Below, one piece after another: positions 32,367-41,373 of a stretch of DNA of 42,073 nt. Both the position numbers and the translations under genes were made by a program. The notes beneath the pieces were generated by a model, which made no database searches, was not told the origin of the DNA, and was given only the letters and a program-made list of their open reading frames with translations. This DNA comes from an uncultured Arsenicibacter sp. (GTDB lineage Bacteria > Bacteroidota > Bacteroidia > Cytophagales > Spirosomataceae): NCBI RefSeq assembly GCF_945952095.1, contig NZ_CAMFHL010000042.1, positions 1 to 42,073 on the forward strand. Reading direction: 5' to 3'. Every line of letters starts with the position of its first letter. Position 1 is the stretch's first letter.

Positions 32367-33989
32367 ATGGAAACGCCTCTGTCAAAACACCTCTGGTGGC
32401 AGGAGGGTGTGATCTATCAGATTTATCCGCGCTCATACAAGGACAGTAATCAGGACGGTGTCGGCGACTTGCCAGGCATCATTAAACGGCTTGATTATCT
32501 GCAATGGCTCGGCATAACGGCTGTCTGGTTATCGCCCGTCTATCCGTCACCGATGGCCGATTTCGGCTATGATATATCCGATTATCAGGGGATTCATCCC
32601 TTATTCGGAACCATGCAGGATTTTGACCGCCTGATCGGTGAAGTACACCGGCGCGGTATGAAACTGATCCTTGATCTGGTGCCTAACCATACCTCTGATC
32701 AGCATCCGTGGTTCCTTGAATCAAGATCCTCCCGTGATAACCCGAAGCGGGATTGGTATATCTGGAGCGACCCGAAACCTGACGGCAGCTTACCGAATAA
32801 CTGGCTGAGTGTTTTTGGCGGGTCAGGCTGGGAATGGGACGAACCAACGCAGCAATATTATTACCATGCGTTTCTGAAGGAACAACCCGATCTGAACTGG
32901 CGGAATCCGGCGGTGCAGGAAGCCATGTTTTCGGTTATGCGTTTCTGGCTTGATAAAGGCGTAGACGGCTTCCGGGTCGATGTCATGTGGCATATGGTCA
33001 AAGACGCCCGGTTCAGGGATAATCCTGTTAACCCAAACTACCAGCCCCACATGGCAACCTACGAGCAACTGCTTCCCGTTTATTCGACCGACCAGCCGGA
33101 AGTGCACGAACTGGTCATGAAGATGCGGCACATTCTCGACGAGTATCCCGAACGGATGATGATCGGGGAGATTTACCTGCCGATTCAGCAACTGGTTACC
33201 TACTATGGCATTGACGGCAAGGGCGCTCACCTGCCGTTTAATTTTCAATTATTACAGCTGCCCTGGGATGCCCAACAGATTGCGGCCGCTATTGACCAGT
33301 ACGAAGGGGTGTTGCCGGCGGGTGGCTGGCCAAACTGGGTGCTGGGCAATCACGATCAGCCCCGCATTACCAGCCGCGTTGGCAAGGAGCAGGCACGGGT
33401 GGCGGCCATGCTGCTGCTGACCCTACGCGGAACGCCCACCATTTACTACGGTGACGAAATCTGCATGCGCGATGTGGCCATCCCGTTCGAAGAGGTGCAG
33501 GATCCGCAGGGGCTGAACATGCCTGACAAAAACCTGAGCCGTGATCCGTCGCGGACACCGATGCAGTGGGATAACTCAGCTTTTGCCGGTTTTTCGGAGG
33601 CAAGACCCTGGCTTCGGATCGCGCAGAACTACAGCCGCGAAAACGTTTCGGCGCAACAGAACGATCCCGGCACCATGCTCACCCTGTATCGCCGGTTGAT
33701 TCAGCTGCGGCAGCAGGAACCAGCGCTCATGACGGGTGAGTATACACCGGTTTATGCTGATAAACAGGTGATCGGTTATATGCGGAAAGCCGGAGGGGCC
33801 GATGCGTTTCTGATTTTACTGAACCTCAGCCACCGGCCCGCCTACATCCGGCTTGCCGATGAACAGCTGCAGGGAACCGTTGAGCTGGCCACCTATCCCG
33901 AGCTGGAAGGCATTGTCGTTTCCGGACGTATAAACCTGAACGGTGATGAAGGTATTATTGTCCGGCTAAAAGCAGATCAACATTCATGA
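32367..33989 (+). CDS. GH13 alpha-glucosidase / oligo-1,6-glucosidase-like enzyme
   Basis: A 540-residue (beta/alpha)8-barrel enzyme without a signal peptide, so cytoplasmic. The four GH13 regions are DLVPNHTSD (103-111), DGFRVDVMWHMVKD with the nucleophile Asp205, MMIGEIY with the acid/base Glu268 and LGNHDQPR with the stabilising Asp330. The start WWQEGVIYQIYPRSYKDSNQDGVGDLPGII is typical of alpha-glucosidases and trehalose-6-phosphate hydrolases. It hydrolyses alpha-glucosidic bonds in small oligosaccharides; the exact linkage cannot be read. It overlaps treZ by 4 bases, so the two work on the same glucan pool. Confidence 0.93.
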   Translation: METPLSKHLWWQEGVIYQIYPRSYKDSNQDGVGDLPGIIKRLDYLQWLGITAVWLSPVYPSPMADFGYDISDYQGIHPLFGTMQDFDRLIGEVHRRGMKLILDLVPNHTSDQHPWFLESRSSRDNPKRDWYIWSDPKPDGSLPNNWLSVFGGSGWEWDEPTQQYYYHAFLKEQPDLNWRNPAVQEAMFSVMRFWLDKGVDGFRVDVMWHMVKDARFRDNPVNPNYQPHMATYEQLLPVYSTDQPEVHELVMKMRHILDEYPERMMIGEIYLPIQQLVTYYGIDGKGAHLPFNFQLLQLPWDAQQIAAAIDQYEGVLPAGGWPNWVLGNHDQPRITSRVGKEQARVAAMLLLTLRGTPTIYYGDEICMRDVAIPFEEVQDPQGLNMPDKNLSRDPSRTPMQWDNSAFAGFSEARPWLRIAQNYSRENVSAQQNDPGTMLTLYRRLIQLRQQEPALMTGEYTPVYADKQVIGYMRKAGGADAFLILLNLSHRPAYIRLADEQLQGTVELATYPELEGIVVSGRINLNGDEGIIVRLKADQHS

Positions 33990-35797
33990 AACAGCCTGGC
34001 GCAACATATCTCGGAAACAACCGGTGCCGGTTCCGCGTTTGGGCTCCTGAGTCCGAAGCGGTTGACATTCAGCTTACCGGTAACCAAAAGCGGACGATAC
34101 CGCTTATAAAGCAGCAGTGGGGGTATTTTGAAGCCGAAGCGGATGAAATTCCGCCGGGGACGTTATACAAGGTAAGCCCTGCACCCGGAAAGCAGTTTCC
34201 TGATCCGGCTTCGGCCTATCAGCCGGAAGGCGTTCACGGGCCTTCAGCGGTTATCGATCAGGATGGCTATCACTGGAGCGATGCCGGCTGGCGCGGGCAG
34301 GCATTCCGGGACCTGATCATTTACGAGCTGCACGTGGGTACGTTTACCCCCGAAGGCACCTTTGAAGCGATTATTCCCCGCCTTGCCGACCTGAAGGAAA
34401 CCGGTATCAACGCACTCGAAATCATGCCGGTCGCCCAGTTTCCCGGCAACCGGAACTGGGGATATGACGGTGTTTATCCCTTTGCGATCCAGCATTCCTA
34501 TGGCGGCCCCGATGGGTTTAAACGCCTCATTGATGCCTGCCATGCCAAAGGCATTTCGGTGATTCTGGATGTGGTCTATAATCATTTCGGGCCTGAGGGG
34601 AATTACATTAGTGAGTTTGGCCCCTACTTTACGCAGAAATACTGCACGCCCTGGGGGAATGCCCTGAACTTTGACGGTACCTGGGCCGATGGGGTGCGGG
34701 ATTATTTTGTCAGCAACGTCCGGTACTGGTTTGAGACCTTTCATCTGGACGGACTCCGGTTTGATGCGATCCATGAGGTCTATGATTTCAGTGCAACCCA
34801 CATCTGGGAGCTGATTCACGATGAAACGGAGCAGCTTCGGCAAACACTGGGGCGCCCGCTCTACCTGATTGCTGAATCTGACCTGAACAGCCCGAAGGTA
34901 GTGAAGCATCCGGAAACGGGGGGCTTTGGGTTTACGGCACAATGGCTCGACGATTTTCATCATGCGCTCTATGTGCTGGTTGACCCATCCGGCCGCGACC
35001 GCTACCGTGATTTCGGGCGCATCGAACAGCTGGCCAAAGCCTATACGGATGGCTTTGTGGTAAGCGGGGAGTTTGTGTCGTTCCGGAAGCGGAAGTTTGG
35101 CCGGTCAACGGCAGGGATGGATGCTGATAAGTTTGTTGTCTTCAGCTTGAATCATGATCAGGTAGGCAACCGGGTAGGCGGAGAGCGGTTGTCTAAACTG
35201 GTGAATAGCAAGCTACAGAAGCTGTCTGCGGCAGCGGTGCTGCTCTCTCCCTATGTGCCAATGCTTTTTATGGGTGAAGAATACGGTGATGAAGCTCCCT
35301 TTTACTATTTCGTCGATCACTCGGACCCCGATCTGATTAAAGCGGTCCAGGAAGGCCGGAAAAGTGACTTTGCTGCCTTTGGGAACAGTGATTACAAAGA
35401 CCCTTTTGATGAAGACGTATACCGGCAATCGGTACTGAACTGGGACTGCCGGCACAGCGGTAAACACGCGGAACTATTGGCCTGGCATAAAGCCCTGCTA
35501 ACCTTGCGGCGGGAAGAACCGGCGTTGCAGAATGTCCGCAAAGATGACATCCGTTTTTCGATACTGGACGACGGCGGTTTTGTACTGCACCGGCAGTGTA
35601 TTCACGGCCTGTATCATATTCTGGCGCTTTTTAACCTGTCAAGGAAAACGATTACTGCGAAGTTACCGGCTTGGATAGAAGAGCCGGCGATTCTGCTGCA
35701 CTCAGGCGATAAAGACGTCAGTGTTAAGCGGAAACAGCTTTCACTTGAGCCCTGGCAGGTTGTTGTAATAAGCGGAACCTCATCGGTGTCCGAATAA
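33986..35797 (+). CDS. treZ: Malto-oligosyltrehalose trehalohydrolase
   Basis: A 603-residue cytoplasmic GH13 enzyme that cuts trehalose from maltooligosyl trehalose, the second step of the TreY-TreZ pathway. The N-terminal beta-sandwich (CRFRVWAPESEAVDIQL) precedes the barrel. TreZ features are YELHVGTFTPEGTFEAII, NRNWGYDGVYPFAIQHSYGGPDGFKRLIDACH, DVVYNHFGPEGNY, the nucleophile Asp260 in DGLRFDAIH, the acid Glu297 in YLIAESD, and SLNHDQVGNR. It overlaps the alpha-glucosidase stop by 4 bases. The first enzyme, TreY, is not in this window. Trehalose points to stress protection or glycogen turnover. Confidence 0.95.
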   Translation: MKQPGATYLGNNRCRFRVWAPESEAVDIQLTGNQKRTIPLIKQQWGYFEAEADEIPPGTLYKVSPAPGKQFPDPASAYQPEGVHGPSAVIDQDGYHWSDAGWRGQAFRDLIIYELHVGTFTPEGTFEAIIPRLADLKETGINALEIMPVAQFPGNRNWGYDGVYPFAIQHSYGGPDGFKRLIDACHAKGISVILDVVYNHFGPEGNYISEFGPYFTQKYCTPWGNALNFDGTWADGVRDYFVSNVRYWFETFHLDGLRFDAIHEVYDFSATHIWELIHDETEQLRQTLGRPLYLIAESDLNSPKVVKHPETGGFGFTAQWLDDFHHALYVLVDPSGRDRYRDFGRIEQLAKAYTDGFVVSGEFVSFRKRKFGRSTAGMDADKFVVFSLNHDQVGNRVGGERLSKLVNSKLQKLSAAAVLLSPYVPMLFMGEEYGDEAPFYYFVDHSDPDLIKAVQEGRKSDFAAFGNSDYKDPFDEDVYRQSVLNWDCRHSGKHAELLAWHKALLTLRREEPALQNVRKDDIRFSILDDGGFVLHRQCIHGLYHILALFNLSRKTITAKLPAWIEEPAILLHSGDKDVSVKRKQLSLEPWQVVVISGTSSVSE

Positions 35798-35824
35798 AAA
35801 AAGCCGTCTCGTGTGAGACGGCTT
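35795..35824 (-). terminator. Shared terminator between treZ and the YceI gene
   Basis: A perfect 10-base stem AAGCCGTCTC (35801-35810) / GAGACGGCTT (35815-35824) with loop GTGT. The A-run before it makes a T-run on the minus strand (terminating yceI); read from the plus strand it ends treZ less strongly. Confidence 0.9.
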
Positions 35825-35847
35825 ACAAGCATTTGCAGGGCAATAAA

Positions 35848-36429
35848 TTACTTAGGCTGAGCCTTGCCGAATTCGCCGGCTGCTTTGATTTCAACTTCGT
35901 CGCTGACAACACTGGTATTGCTGCTGCCCACGCCGAAATCAGTACGCTTGATGGTGCCACTCAGTTTAAGGCCGAGTTTCTCGGTTTTACCACGCGGGCT
36001 GTCCATTGATACCGGACCAGTCAGAATGGCGTCCAGGGTTACCGGCTTCGTTACGCCGTGCATGGTCAGGTCGCCGGTCAGCTTGTACTTTTTACCGTCA
36101 ACTTTCTGGAACGACTTGCTCTTGAATGTCAGCGTCGGGAATTTAGCAGTGTCGAAGAAATCAGGGCTTTTCAGGTGACCGTCGCGGCGCTCATTATCCG
36201 TGTTAATGCTGTTGATATCAGCCGACAGTTCAATTACGGCATCCGACAAATCGGGTTTGCTTGAGGTAATTGAGGCATCGAATGTTTTGAAGTTTCCGTC
36301 AACATCCGTTAACATCAAGTGAGTAACTGTGAAGCCAACGCGTGAGTGTGATTTGTCAACAGTCCAGTTTTGGGCAAATGCGGTTGTCAGGCTAAGCAGT
36401 GTTACTACAGTTAATGCAAGCTTTTTCAT
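35848..36429 (-). CDS. YceI-family periplasmic protein
   Basis: A 193-residue protein with a Sec signal peptide cut after AFAQ (residue 20), followed by the YceI lipocalin-like barrel: NWTVDKSHSRVGFTVTHLMLTDVDGNFKTFDASI, FFDTAKFPTLTFKSKSFQ and YKLTGDLTMHGVTKPVTLDA. YceI proteins bind isoprenoid or quinone-like lipids in the periplasm. It lies behind the TonB-type receptor gene with a 52-base gap holding a promoter-like TATCTTGG (36454-36461, minus strand), so it may be transcribed alone as well. It ends at the shared terminator. Confidence 0.93.
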   Translation of the reverse strand: MKKLALTVVTLLSLTTAFAQNWTVDKSHSRVGFTVTHLMLTDVDGNFKTFDASITSSKPDLSDAVIELSADINSINTDNERRDGHLKSPDFFDTAKFPTLTFKSKSFQKVDGKKYKLTGDLTMHGVTKPVTLDAILTGPVSMDSPRGKTEKLGLKLSGTIKRTDFGVGSSNTSVVSDEVEIKAAGEFGKAQPK

Positions 36430-36453
36430 GTGATTAGAGTTGGTTTAACTTGT

Positions 36454-36461
36454 CCAAGATA
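36454..36461 (-). promoter_or_regulatory. Possible -7 element of the YceI gene
   Basis: TATCTTGG on the minus strand, one base off TAnnTTTG, about 25 bases upstream of the ATG. Confidence 0.35.
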
Positions 36462-36481
36462 GGAGAAAAAGGGAAATAAAA

Positions 36482-39103
36482 CTATTTAGGCCGGTTTCCG
36501 CCGGTTTGACCGCCGCCTGCGGGTGCCTGGCCGCCGCCGTTATCACCACCACCTTCGCCGCCTTTAACGTCGTCGTTATTGACCGAACGGGCTTTTTTCT
36601 TCGGTTGCTCAAAGCTCATTTTGCCGATCCGGTAGGTAAACGTGATCTTTACGTTCTGGTTATACAACCGCATGATGTTCTGCTGGGTCAAGGTAGGCGA
36701 CGATATGTCGGTTCGTACCTTGACACCGCCGAAGAAGTTTTCGGCTGCCAGACCAATGCTGCCCTGTTTGTTGGCGACATCTTTACGGATACCAAGTGAA
36801 TACATATAAAAGCTGCCCATCCGGCCCTGTAACTGGGGCATAGGCCCGCGGAAGAAGCTGAATACCTGCGCACTCCAGCCTTTATTCATCTGTAGCTGAC
36901 TCATGATCCGGCCGCCGAGGCTGAAACCCGTATTGGAGATCATGACCGACTGCCCGTTTGTGCCGGCCGTAGTGCCCTGCATGTACACATAATAGCCGTC
37001 AAAGCCACCGTTCAGGCTCCATTTCGGGGTAATGTTGGTATTGAAAAAGATATTTGTGCCGATAGTACGCTGCACGCCGATGTTCTGAAACGAGGTGATG
37101 ATGCCGCCGGCCAGGGTATCGTTTGCCGACCGGATCTGCGTAATGGCATTGTTGGTCAGCCGGCCGAATACCGAAGCGTTCAGGTAGGTCTTTTTGATGC
37201 TCGTACTCAGGCTTAGTTCTGCGTTATCGGTGAGTTCAGGTCTCAGCGTCGGGTTACCGACCATAATCTGCTGCGGGTTGGCTGCGTTTACGTTCGGGTT
37301 CAGCTGCTGTAGCCCCGGCCGCTGGATCCGGCGGTTATAGGCCGCCTTCAGGGTTGTGCTGCTGTTCAGCGATTTGGATACGTTGATACTCGGAACCAGA
37401 TTGCTGTATGCCGGAATGCCGAGCGGTTTCGTATCATTGGCTTTCGCCGTAATGCCGGTATGTTCATACCGCGTCCCGACTTTAAACGTGTACTTGTTTT
37501 TAGTCGCGTAGGTGTATGAGAGATAACCGGCTCCGATATTCTGCTCATAATTCAGCGAACCGGCCGGATTTTTCGGATCAAGATACAGAGAGCCGGAACC
37601 GTTGGCAATCTGGTACTCAAACCGGCTGTCGACCTGCCGCATAATGGCTTTTACGCCGAACTCCAGCAACTGATTGGTTTTGACCGGTGTCTGGTAGTCG
37701 GTTTGCAGGGTCAGTTCGCCGTTGGTATTGTTATTGAGGTTCCGCTGTCGGCCGGTCAGCTCGTTGCTGCCGTTCAGCAGATCGGCGTAGAAATTATTGA
37801 CCAGCCCCGTCCGGCTGTACTGCGTCGAAATTGACCACTCCTGCTGCGGCTTAAACATCCGGATGTAATCTACATTCACATCTACTGAATTGGACAGGTC
37901 TTTCCGGTCTACATCGCGGTTGGTTGTGTTCGACAGCAACCCGTTCATATACGAGTTTGTCAGCTGATTCTGTGACTGGATAAAGTTGCGGGTGCCAAAC
38001 CGTACGTTTGCCGACAGCGACTGATTTTTGGCCAGGTCATAGTCAAAACCCAGCGTATACTGTCCAAAAAGCGGTTTGTCAAACGCCGACCCTTCCTGGG
38101 TCGATTTCAGGAGCTGGTTATTCACAATTGTTTCCTGAATAAACGAAGATGACTGGCGGTTGTACATCGCCCGGCCGAAACCGCCGAGGGTAATCCCCAG
38201 TTTGCCCTGCCGGTACGTCCCGTTCAGGCCAAGATTGGAAGCCCGCAAGCCCACCCCGGCGTCGATGTTCAGCGTCAGGCCGTGGAGCGTATTTTTCTTA
38301 GTAACGATATTAATGATACCGGCTGCGCCTTCGGCATCGTATTTGGCTGAGGGGCTGGTAATGACCTCTACCGTTTTAATCATATCGGCCGGTAGCTGCT
38401 TCAGGGCATCGGCAACGCTGGCCGCAACAATGGTTGAGGGTTTATTGTTGATCAGTACGCGGATATTCTGGCTGCCCCGCAGACTCACATTGCCGTCGAG
38501 ATCAACAGACAGCATCGGTACCCGTTTCAGAACGTCGCTGGCATCGCCGCCTTTGGTGGCAATATCTTTTTCTGCATTGAACACCAGCCGGTCAACCTTC
38601 TCTTCGATCAGTGCTTTCTGGCCGGTGACGGTCACCTCATTCAGGGTTTTTATATCCGCCGGGAGTTTTATGGTGCCGACGTTCAGATCGGAATTTTTGT
38701 CGAGTTTGATGGCTTTCGACTCGATCGTTTTGTATCCGATAAATGTGTATTGCAGGCGATAGTCTCCGGCGGCAATCTTGCTGAGGGTAAATTTTCCTTT
38801 GGCATCGGCAACGGTACCGTCAATCGGTTTGCCGGTTTTCTGGCTGATCAGGGCAACAGAGGCAAATTCAACGGGGGTGGTTGCCGACGAATCAACGATT
38901 ATACCGGAAATTCTGGCGTTGCCTTTCGGCGTATCATCAGAAACGCCGGGAACAAACTCCTTTTTCTGTCGTTCCTGCTGACCGCCGAAACCCGGAGGAC
39001 CTCCGCTTCCCGGGCCCATCTGCGCATAGGAAACGGACAGACTGCCTGCAATCAGTACAGTGGTAAGGAGTGGTGCAAACGTTGAGACCGGTAGAGTTTT
39101 CAT
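36482..39103 (-). CDS. TonB-dependent receptor-like outer-membrane beta-barrel protein
   Basis: An 873-residue outer-membrane protein with a Sec signal (cut near SYAQ, 28) and a glycine-rich start (MGPGSGGPPGFGG). A carboxypeptidase-regulatory domain (about 60-150, ARISGIIVDSSATTPVEFASVALISQ) leads to a plug (NEVTVTGQKALIEEKVDRLVFNAEKD, VLKRVPMLSVDLDGNVSLRGSQNIRVLINNKP, YDAEGAAGIINIVTKKN) and an outer-membrane beta-barrel of the OMP_b-brl_3 type. The barrel ends at MSFEQPKK and is followed by a glycine-rich tail (GGEGGGDNGGGQAPAGGG). It lacks a SusD partner, so it is a receptor for a small ligand or metal, not a polysaccharide importer. The LytTR/LytS genes lie upstream and may control it. 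Confidence 0.92.
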   Translation of the reverse strand: MKTLPVSTFAPLLTTVLIAGSLSVSYAQMGPGSGGPPGFGGQQERQKKEFVPGVSDDTPKGNARISGIIVDSSATTPVEFASVALISQKTGKPIDGTVADAKGKFTLSKIAAGDYRLQYTFIGYKTIESKAIKLDKNSDLNVGTIKLPADIKTLNEVTVTGQKALIEEKVDRLVFNAEKDIATKGGDASDVLKRVPMLSVDLDGNVSLRGSQNIRVLINNKPSTIVAASVADALKQLPADMIKTVEVITSPSAKYDAEGAAGIINIVTKKNTLHGLTLNIDAGVGLRASNLGLNGTYRQGKLGITLGGFGRAMYNRQSSSFIQETIVNNQLLKSTQEGSAFDKPLFGQYTLGFDYDLAKNQSLSANVRFGTRNFIQSQNQLTNSYMNGLLSNTTNRDVDRKDLSNSVDVNVDYIRMFKPQQEWSISTQYSRTGLVNNFYADLLNGSNELTGRQRNLNNNTNGELTLQTDYQTPVKTNQLLEFGVKAIMRQVDSRFEYQIANGSGSLYLDPKNPAGSLNYEQNIGAGYLSYTYATKNKYTFKVGTRYEHTGITAKANDTKPLGIPAYSNLVPSINVSKSLNSSTTLKAAYNRRIQRPGLQQLNPNVNAANPQQIMVGNPTLRPELTDNAELSLSTSIKKTYLNASVFGRLTNNAITQIRSANDTLAGGIITSFQNIGVQRTIGTNIFFNTNITPKWSLNGGFDGYYVYMQGTTAGTNGQSVMISNTGFSLGGRIMSQLQMNKGWSAQVFSFFRGPMPQLQGRMGSFYMYSLGIRKDVANKQGSIGLAAENFFGGVKVRTDISSPTLTQQNIMRLYNQNVKITFTYRIGKMSFEQPKKKARSVNNDDVKGGEGGGDNGGGQAPAGGGQTGGNRPK

Positions 39104-39132
39104 GCAGCGTGTTTGATCATTAGTGTACGCTG

Positions 39133-39164
39133 CAAAATTGGGAGGATCACGTCAGCCGGCTAAA
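39133..39164 (-). promoter_or_regulatory. Promoter of the TonB-type receptor
   Basis: On the minus strand TTTA (39164-39161), a 20-base spacer and CAATTTTG (39140-39133), one base off at each element. Start of transcription near 39126. Confidence 0.35.
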
Positions 39165-39230
39165 TGAAAGATGCAGAATGCCTTGTTTTTCCGGTAGAAA
39201 CCGGTTTTTAAGGGTGTGAATGCCTGTCGT

Positions 39231-40034
39231 CTATTTGCCGAGCCATTCCTTGAAATCGGTTACCCGTTCGCCGCTGACGAATACGTCTGTCTGGGGTTTT
39301 GGCAGCAGTTCGAGCTTAAGTTTTCCGGCTGAATAAGCCAGAATGGACTGAATCGCCTTGCGGGAGACAAAAAACTGGCGCGAAATCCGGAAAAATTCGT
39401 CGGGGTTCAGGAGCTGACCAAGCTTTTCAAGGCTGTATTCAACCGGCAGCGACAGGCCCTCATGGGTGACAAGCATGGTGGCACGGTCGGCGAGGTAGAA
39501 ATAAGCCGTATCAGCGGTCTGAATACTGTATATTTTCGGCCCTATTGTGACCATAAACCGGTTTTTATAGGTTGTCTCTTCCAGTCTGCCCAGCCGTTGC
39601 AGTAACGCGTCAATTTCCCGCTGCTGGTAGTGTACGGCTGATTCCGCCGTTCTGGTAAACCGGTCCCGGAAGGCCTTGAATTTATCAATGGCGGCGGAGA
39701 GGTCTTCAGGGGCAACCGGTTTAAGCAGGTAGTCGATGCTGTTGACCTTAAACGCCTGAATCATGTATTCATCGTAGGCCGTTGTGAAGATGATCGGGGT
39801 AGTAAGCTGCAACTGCTCAATGATCCGGAACGCCAGTCCGTCCTGCAGGTGGATATCCATAAATACCAGGTCGAGCGGTTGCCGGCCGCTTTCTTCGTAT
39901 TGCCTGAACCACGGGATGGCCAGTTCGACAGATGGCAGGATCGCCGCAATCTGCATGGCCGGATCATATTTCAGCAACAGACTCTGCAGGCGCTGCGCCG
40001 TTAGTCGTTCATCTTCAACAATGACTACATTCAT
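39231..40034 (-). CDS. LytTR-family response regulator (second system)
   Basis: A 267-residue regulator. The receiver domain has VEDE (6-9), the phospho-acceptor Asp60 in DLVFMDIHLQDG and Lys106-Pro107 in YLLKPVAPED. The LytTR DNA-binding domain fills about 165-262 (PKIYSIQTADTAYFYLADRATML, PDEFFRISRQFFVSRKAIQSI). It overlaps its sensor kinase by 4 bases and is followed by the TonB-type receptor 127 bases on, which may be its target (inference). Confidence 0.93.
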   Translation of the reverse strand: MNVVIVEDERLTAQRLQSLLLKYDPAMQIAAILPSVELAIPWFRQYEESGRQPLDLVFMDIHLQDGLAFRIIEQLQLTTPIIFTTAYDEYMIQAFKVNSIDYLLKPVAPEDLSAAIDKFKAFRDRFTRTAESAVHYQQREIDALLQRLGRLEETTYKNRFMVTIGPKIYSIQTADTAYFYLADRATMLVTHEGLSLPVEYSLEKLGQLLNPDEFFRISRQFFVSRKAIQSILAYSAGKLKLELLPKPQTDVFVSGERVTDFKEWLGK

Positions 40035-41149
40035 GGTAATAGCGGAATGTTAACAACAAATGCGCCCTCCTGCTCGCTAACCCGTACTGGCTGATCGGTT
40101 AACAGGCGGTATCGGTTGATGATATTCTGTAACCCGACTCCGGTTGAGGTTTCCAGCTGTTCGCGGGGCTGCATCCGGTTCCGGATAATCAGATAGCCGT
40201 CTTCGGTCGTAATCGTAACAAGGAGAGGATCTTTGGGTGTCATGCGGTTGTGTTTCACGGCATTTTCGACCAGCAGCTGCAAGGTCAGGGGCGCAATGCT
40301 GTACTGATCGCCGAAGCCGTCAGGGAGCTCAATACGTACATCGAAACTGTCTTCAAACCTGATTTTAAGCAGAAAAATGTAGGATTTGATAAATGTCAGC
40401 TCTGTTTTCAGGCTTACCCGGTCATTGTCTTTCTGATCCAGAATGTAGCGGTAAGCGCGCGACAGCTGGTCGATAAATTTTTCGGATAAATCGGGGTTAA
40501 CATGCACCAGCGATGCGAGAATGCTGAGGCTGTTGAACAGAAAATGGGGGCTGACCTGATTTTTAAGCGCGGTAAACTGGGCCAGCACGGCCTCTTTTTC
40601 AAGGCTGGCTTTTTGCACCTGAATGTCATTTAAGCGACGGTTAGCCCTGCGGTTGGCCGAGACATAAAAGATGGCTAGCATCATTACCGTTGTCAGGCCG
40701 TTGTTGGACCGTTCGAAATAGTCCCACCGGCCGTCGTGTTCGGGTCGGGGGCGTGGTTTGTTTGCGTGACGGTCGGTGCGGGGCCAGAGCATCGGGCCAA
40801 TGTGCTTGAAGAGTATTTCCGATTTTGCCGCGTTGAAACTCAGGGCGGCGCCGATGGCCAGTGTGAGCAGCAGGAATTGTCCCGATAACGTAAAGCCGGT
40901 CAGAAAGTCTTCACCGAATCGCCTTGCCAGCACGTCGAGAATCCATTCTGAAAAAACAATCCAGGCAAAAAAGATCAGAAACGTAAACAGGAATTCGACT
41001 GCCAGAAACTGCCAGGCTGATAGCAAGAACGCCACTGAGCGTGCGGGTGCATTGACATAAACGATGATCGGGTCAAAAATCAGCGCCAGGCTAATGGCCA
41101 GAGCACCGCTTTGCCGGAGGGTTAAACGGTATGTGGTTGACTCACGCAT
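40031..41149 (-). CDS. LytS-type sensor histidine kinase (second system)
   Basis: With ATG 41149 (MRESTTYRLTLRQSGALAISLAL) it has 372 residues. Four membrane helices lie between about 16 and 165, with a charged loop (RTDRHANKPRPRPEHDGRW) before the last. The His_kinase domain has NQVSPHFLFNSLSILASL with the phospho-acceptor His202, then LQLLVENAVKHNRM and GVGLQNIINRYRLL. An upstream ATG at 41188 would add 13 residues, but the promoter's -7 element (41157-41164) lies inside that part, so the shorter start is chosen. Confidence 0.92.
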   Translation of the reverse strand: MRESTTYRLTLRQSGALAISLALIFDPIIVYVNAPARSVAFLLSAWQFLAVEFLFTFLIFFAWIVFSEWILDVLARRFGEDFLTGFTLSGQFLLLTLAIGAALSFNAAKSEILFKHIGPMLWPRTDRHANKPRPRPEHDGRWDYFERSNNGLTTVMMLAIFYVSANRRANRRLNDIQVQKASLEKEAVLAQFTALKNQVSPHFLFNSLSILASLVHVNPDLSEKFIDQLSRAYRYILDQKDNDRVSLKTELTFIKSYIFLLKIRFEDSFDVRIELPDGFGDQYSIAPLTLQLLVENAVKHNRMTPKDPLLVTITTEDGYLIIRNRMQPREQLETSTGVGLQNIINRYRLLTDQPVRVSEQEGAFVVNIPLLP

Positions 41150-41156
41150 GTACGGA

Positions 41157-41189
41157 CAAAAGTATACCAAACCACCGCCTGAAGCCAAT
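41157..41189 (-). promoter_or_regulatory. Promoter of the second LytS kinase
   Basis: On the minus strand ATTG (41189-41186), a 21-base spacer and TACTTTTG (41164-41157), a perfect TAnnTTTG. Predicted start of transcription is within a few bases of the ATG at 41149, so the mRNA would have almost no leader. Confidence 0.5.
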
Positions 41190-41304
41190 CAATTCTGCCG
41201 AATAGCCCTTTTGGGTTGCGGAAGGACGGTTTCGGGGAGCGGAGCAGAAGCAGAAGGAATCGTTTCCTTATAAACAGTTTTAATATGTTGCCGCGACTCG
41301 TTTC

Positions 41305-41318
41305 TTGATCTGCATCAA
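41305..41318 (+). promoter_or_regulatory. FNR/CRP-family operator TTGAT-N4-ATCAA
   Basis: TTGAT CTGC ATCAA is a perfect match to the FNR box. Its centre (41311.5) is about 40 bases before the predicted start of transcription, the position typical of a class II activator. Confidence 0.6.
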
Positions 41319-41340
41319 GTTTTCTGATATGATGGTGCTA

Positions 41341-41348
41341 TAGTTTTG
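41341..41348 (+). promoter_or_regulatory. -7 promoter element of the right-edge gene
   Basis: TAGTTTTG, a perfect TAnnTTTG, 26 bases upstream of the ATG. No -33 TTTG at the usual distance, in line with activator dependence on the FNR-type box. Confidence 0.5.
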
Positions 41349-41373
41349 TACGCAAACACTTTTCTTATTTGTT

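Noticed and set aside
38160..38762. Frame of 200 codons antisense to the TonB-type receptor
   Set aside because: The sense strand encodes the conserved plug domain; the antisense product has no recognisable feature.
39191..39215. CCGGT/ACCGG hairpin with T-run between regulator and receptor
   Set aside because: Only 5 base pairs, and the T-run is on the plus strand while both neighbouring genes are on the minus strand.
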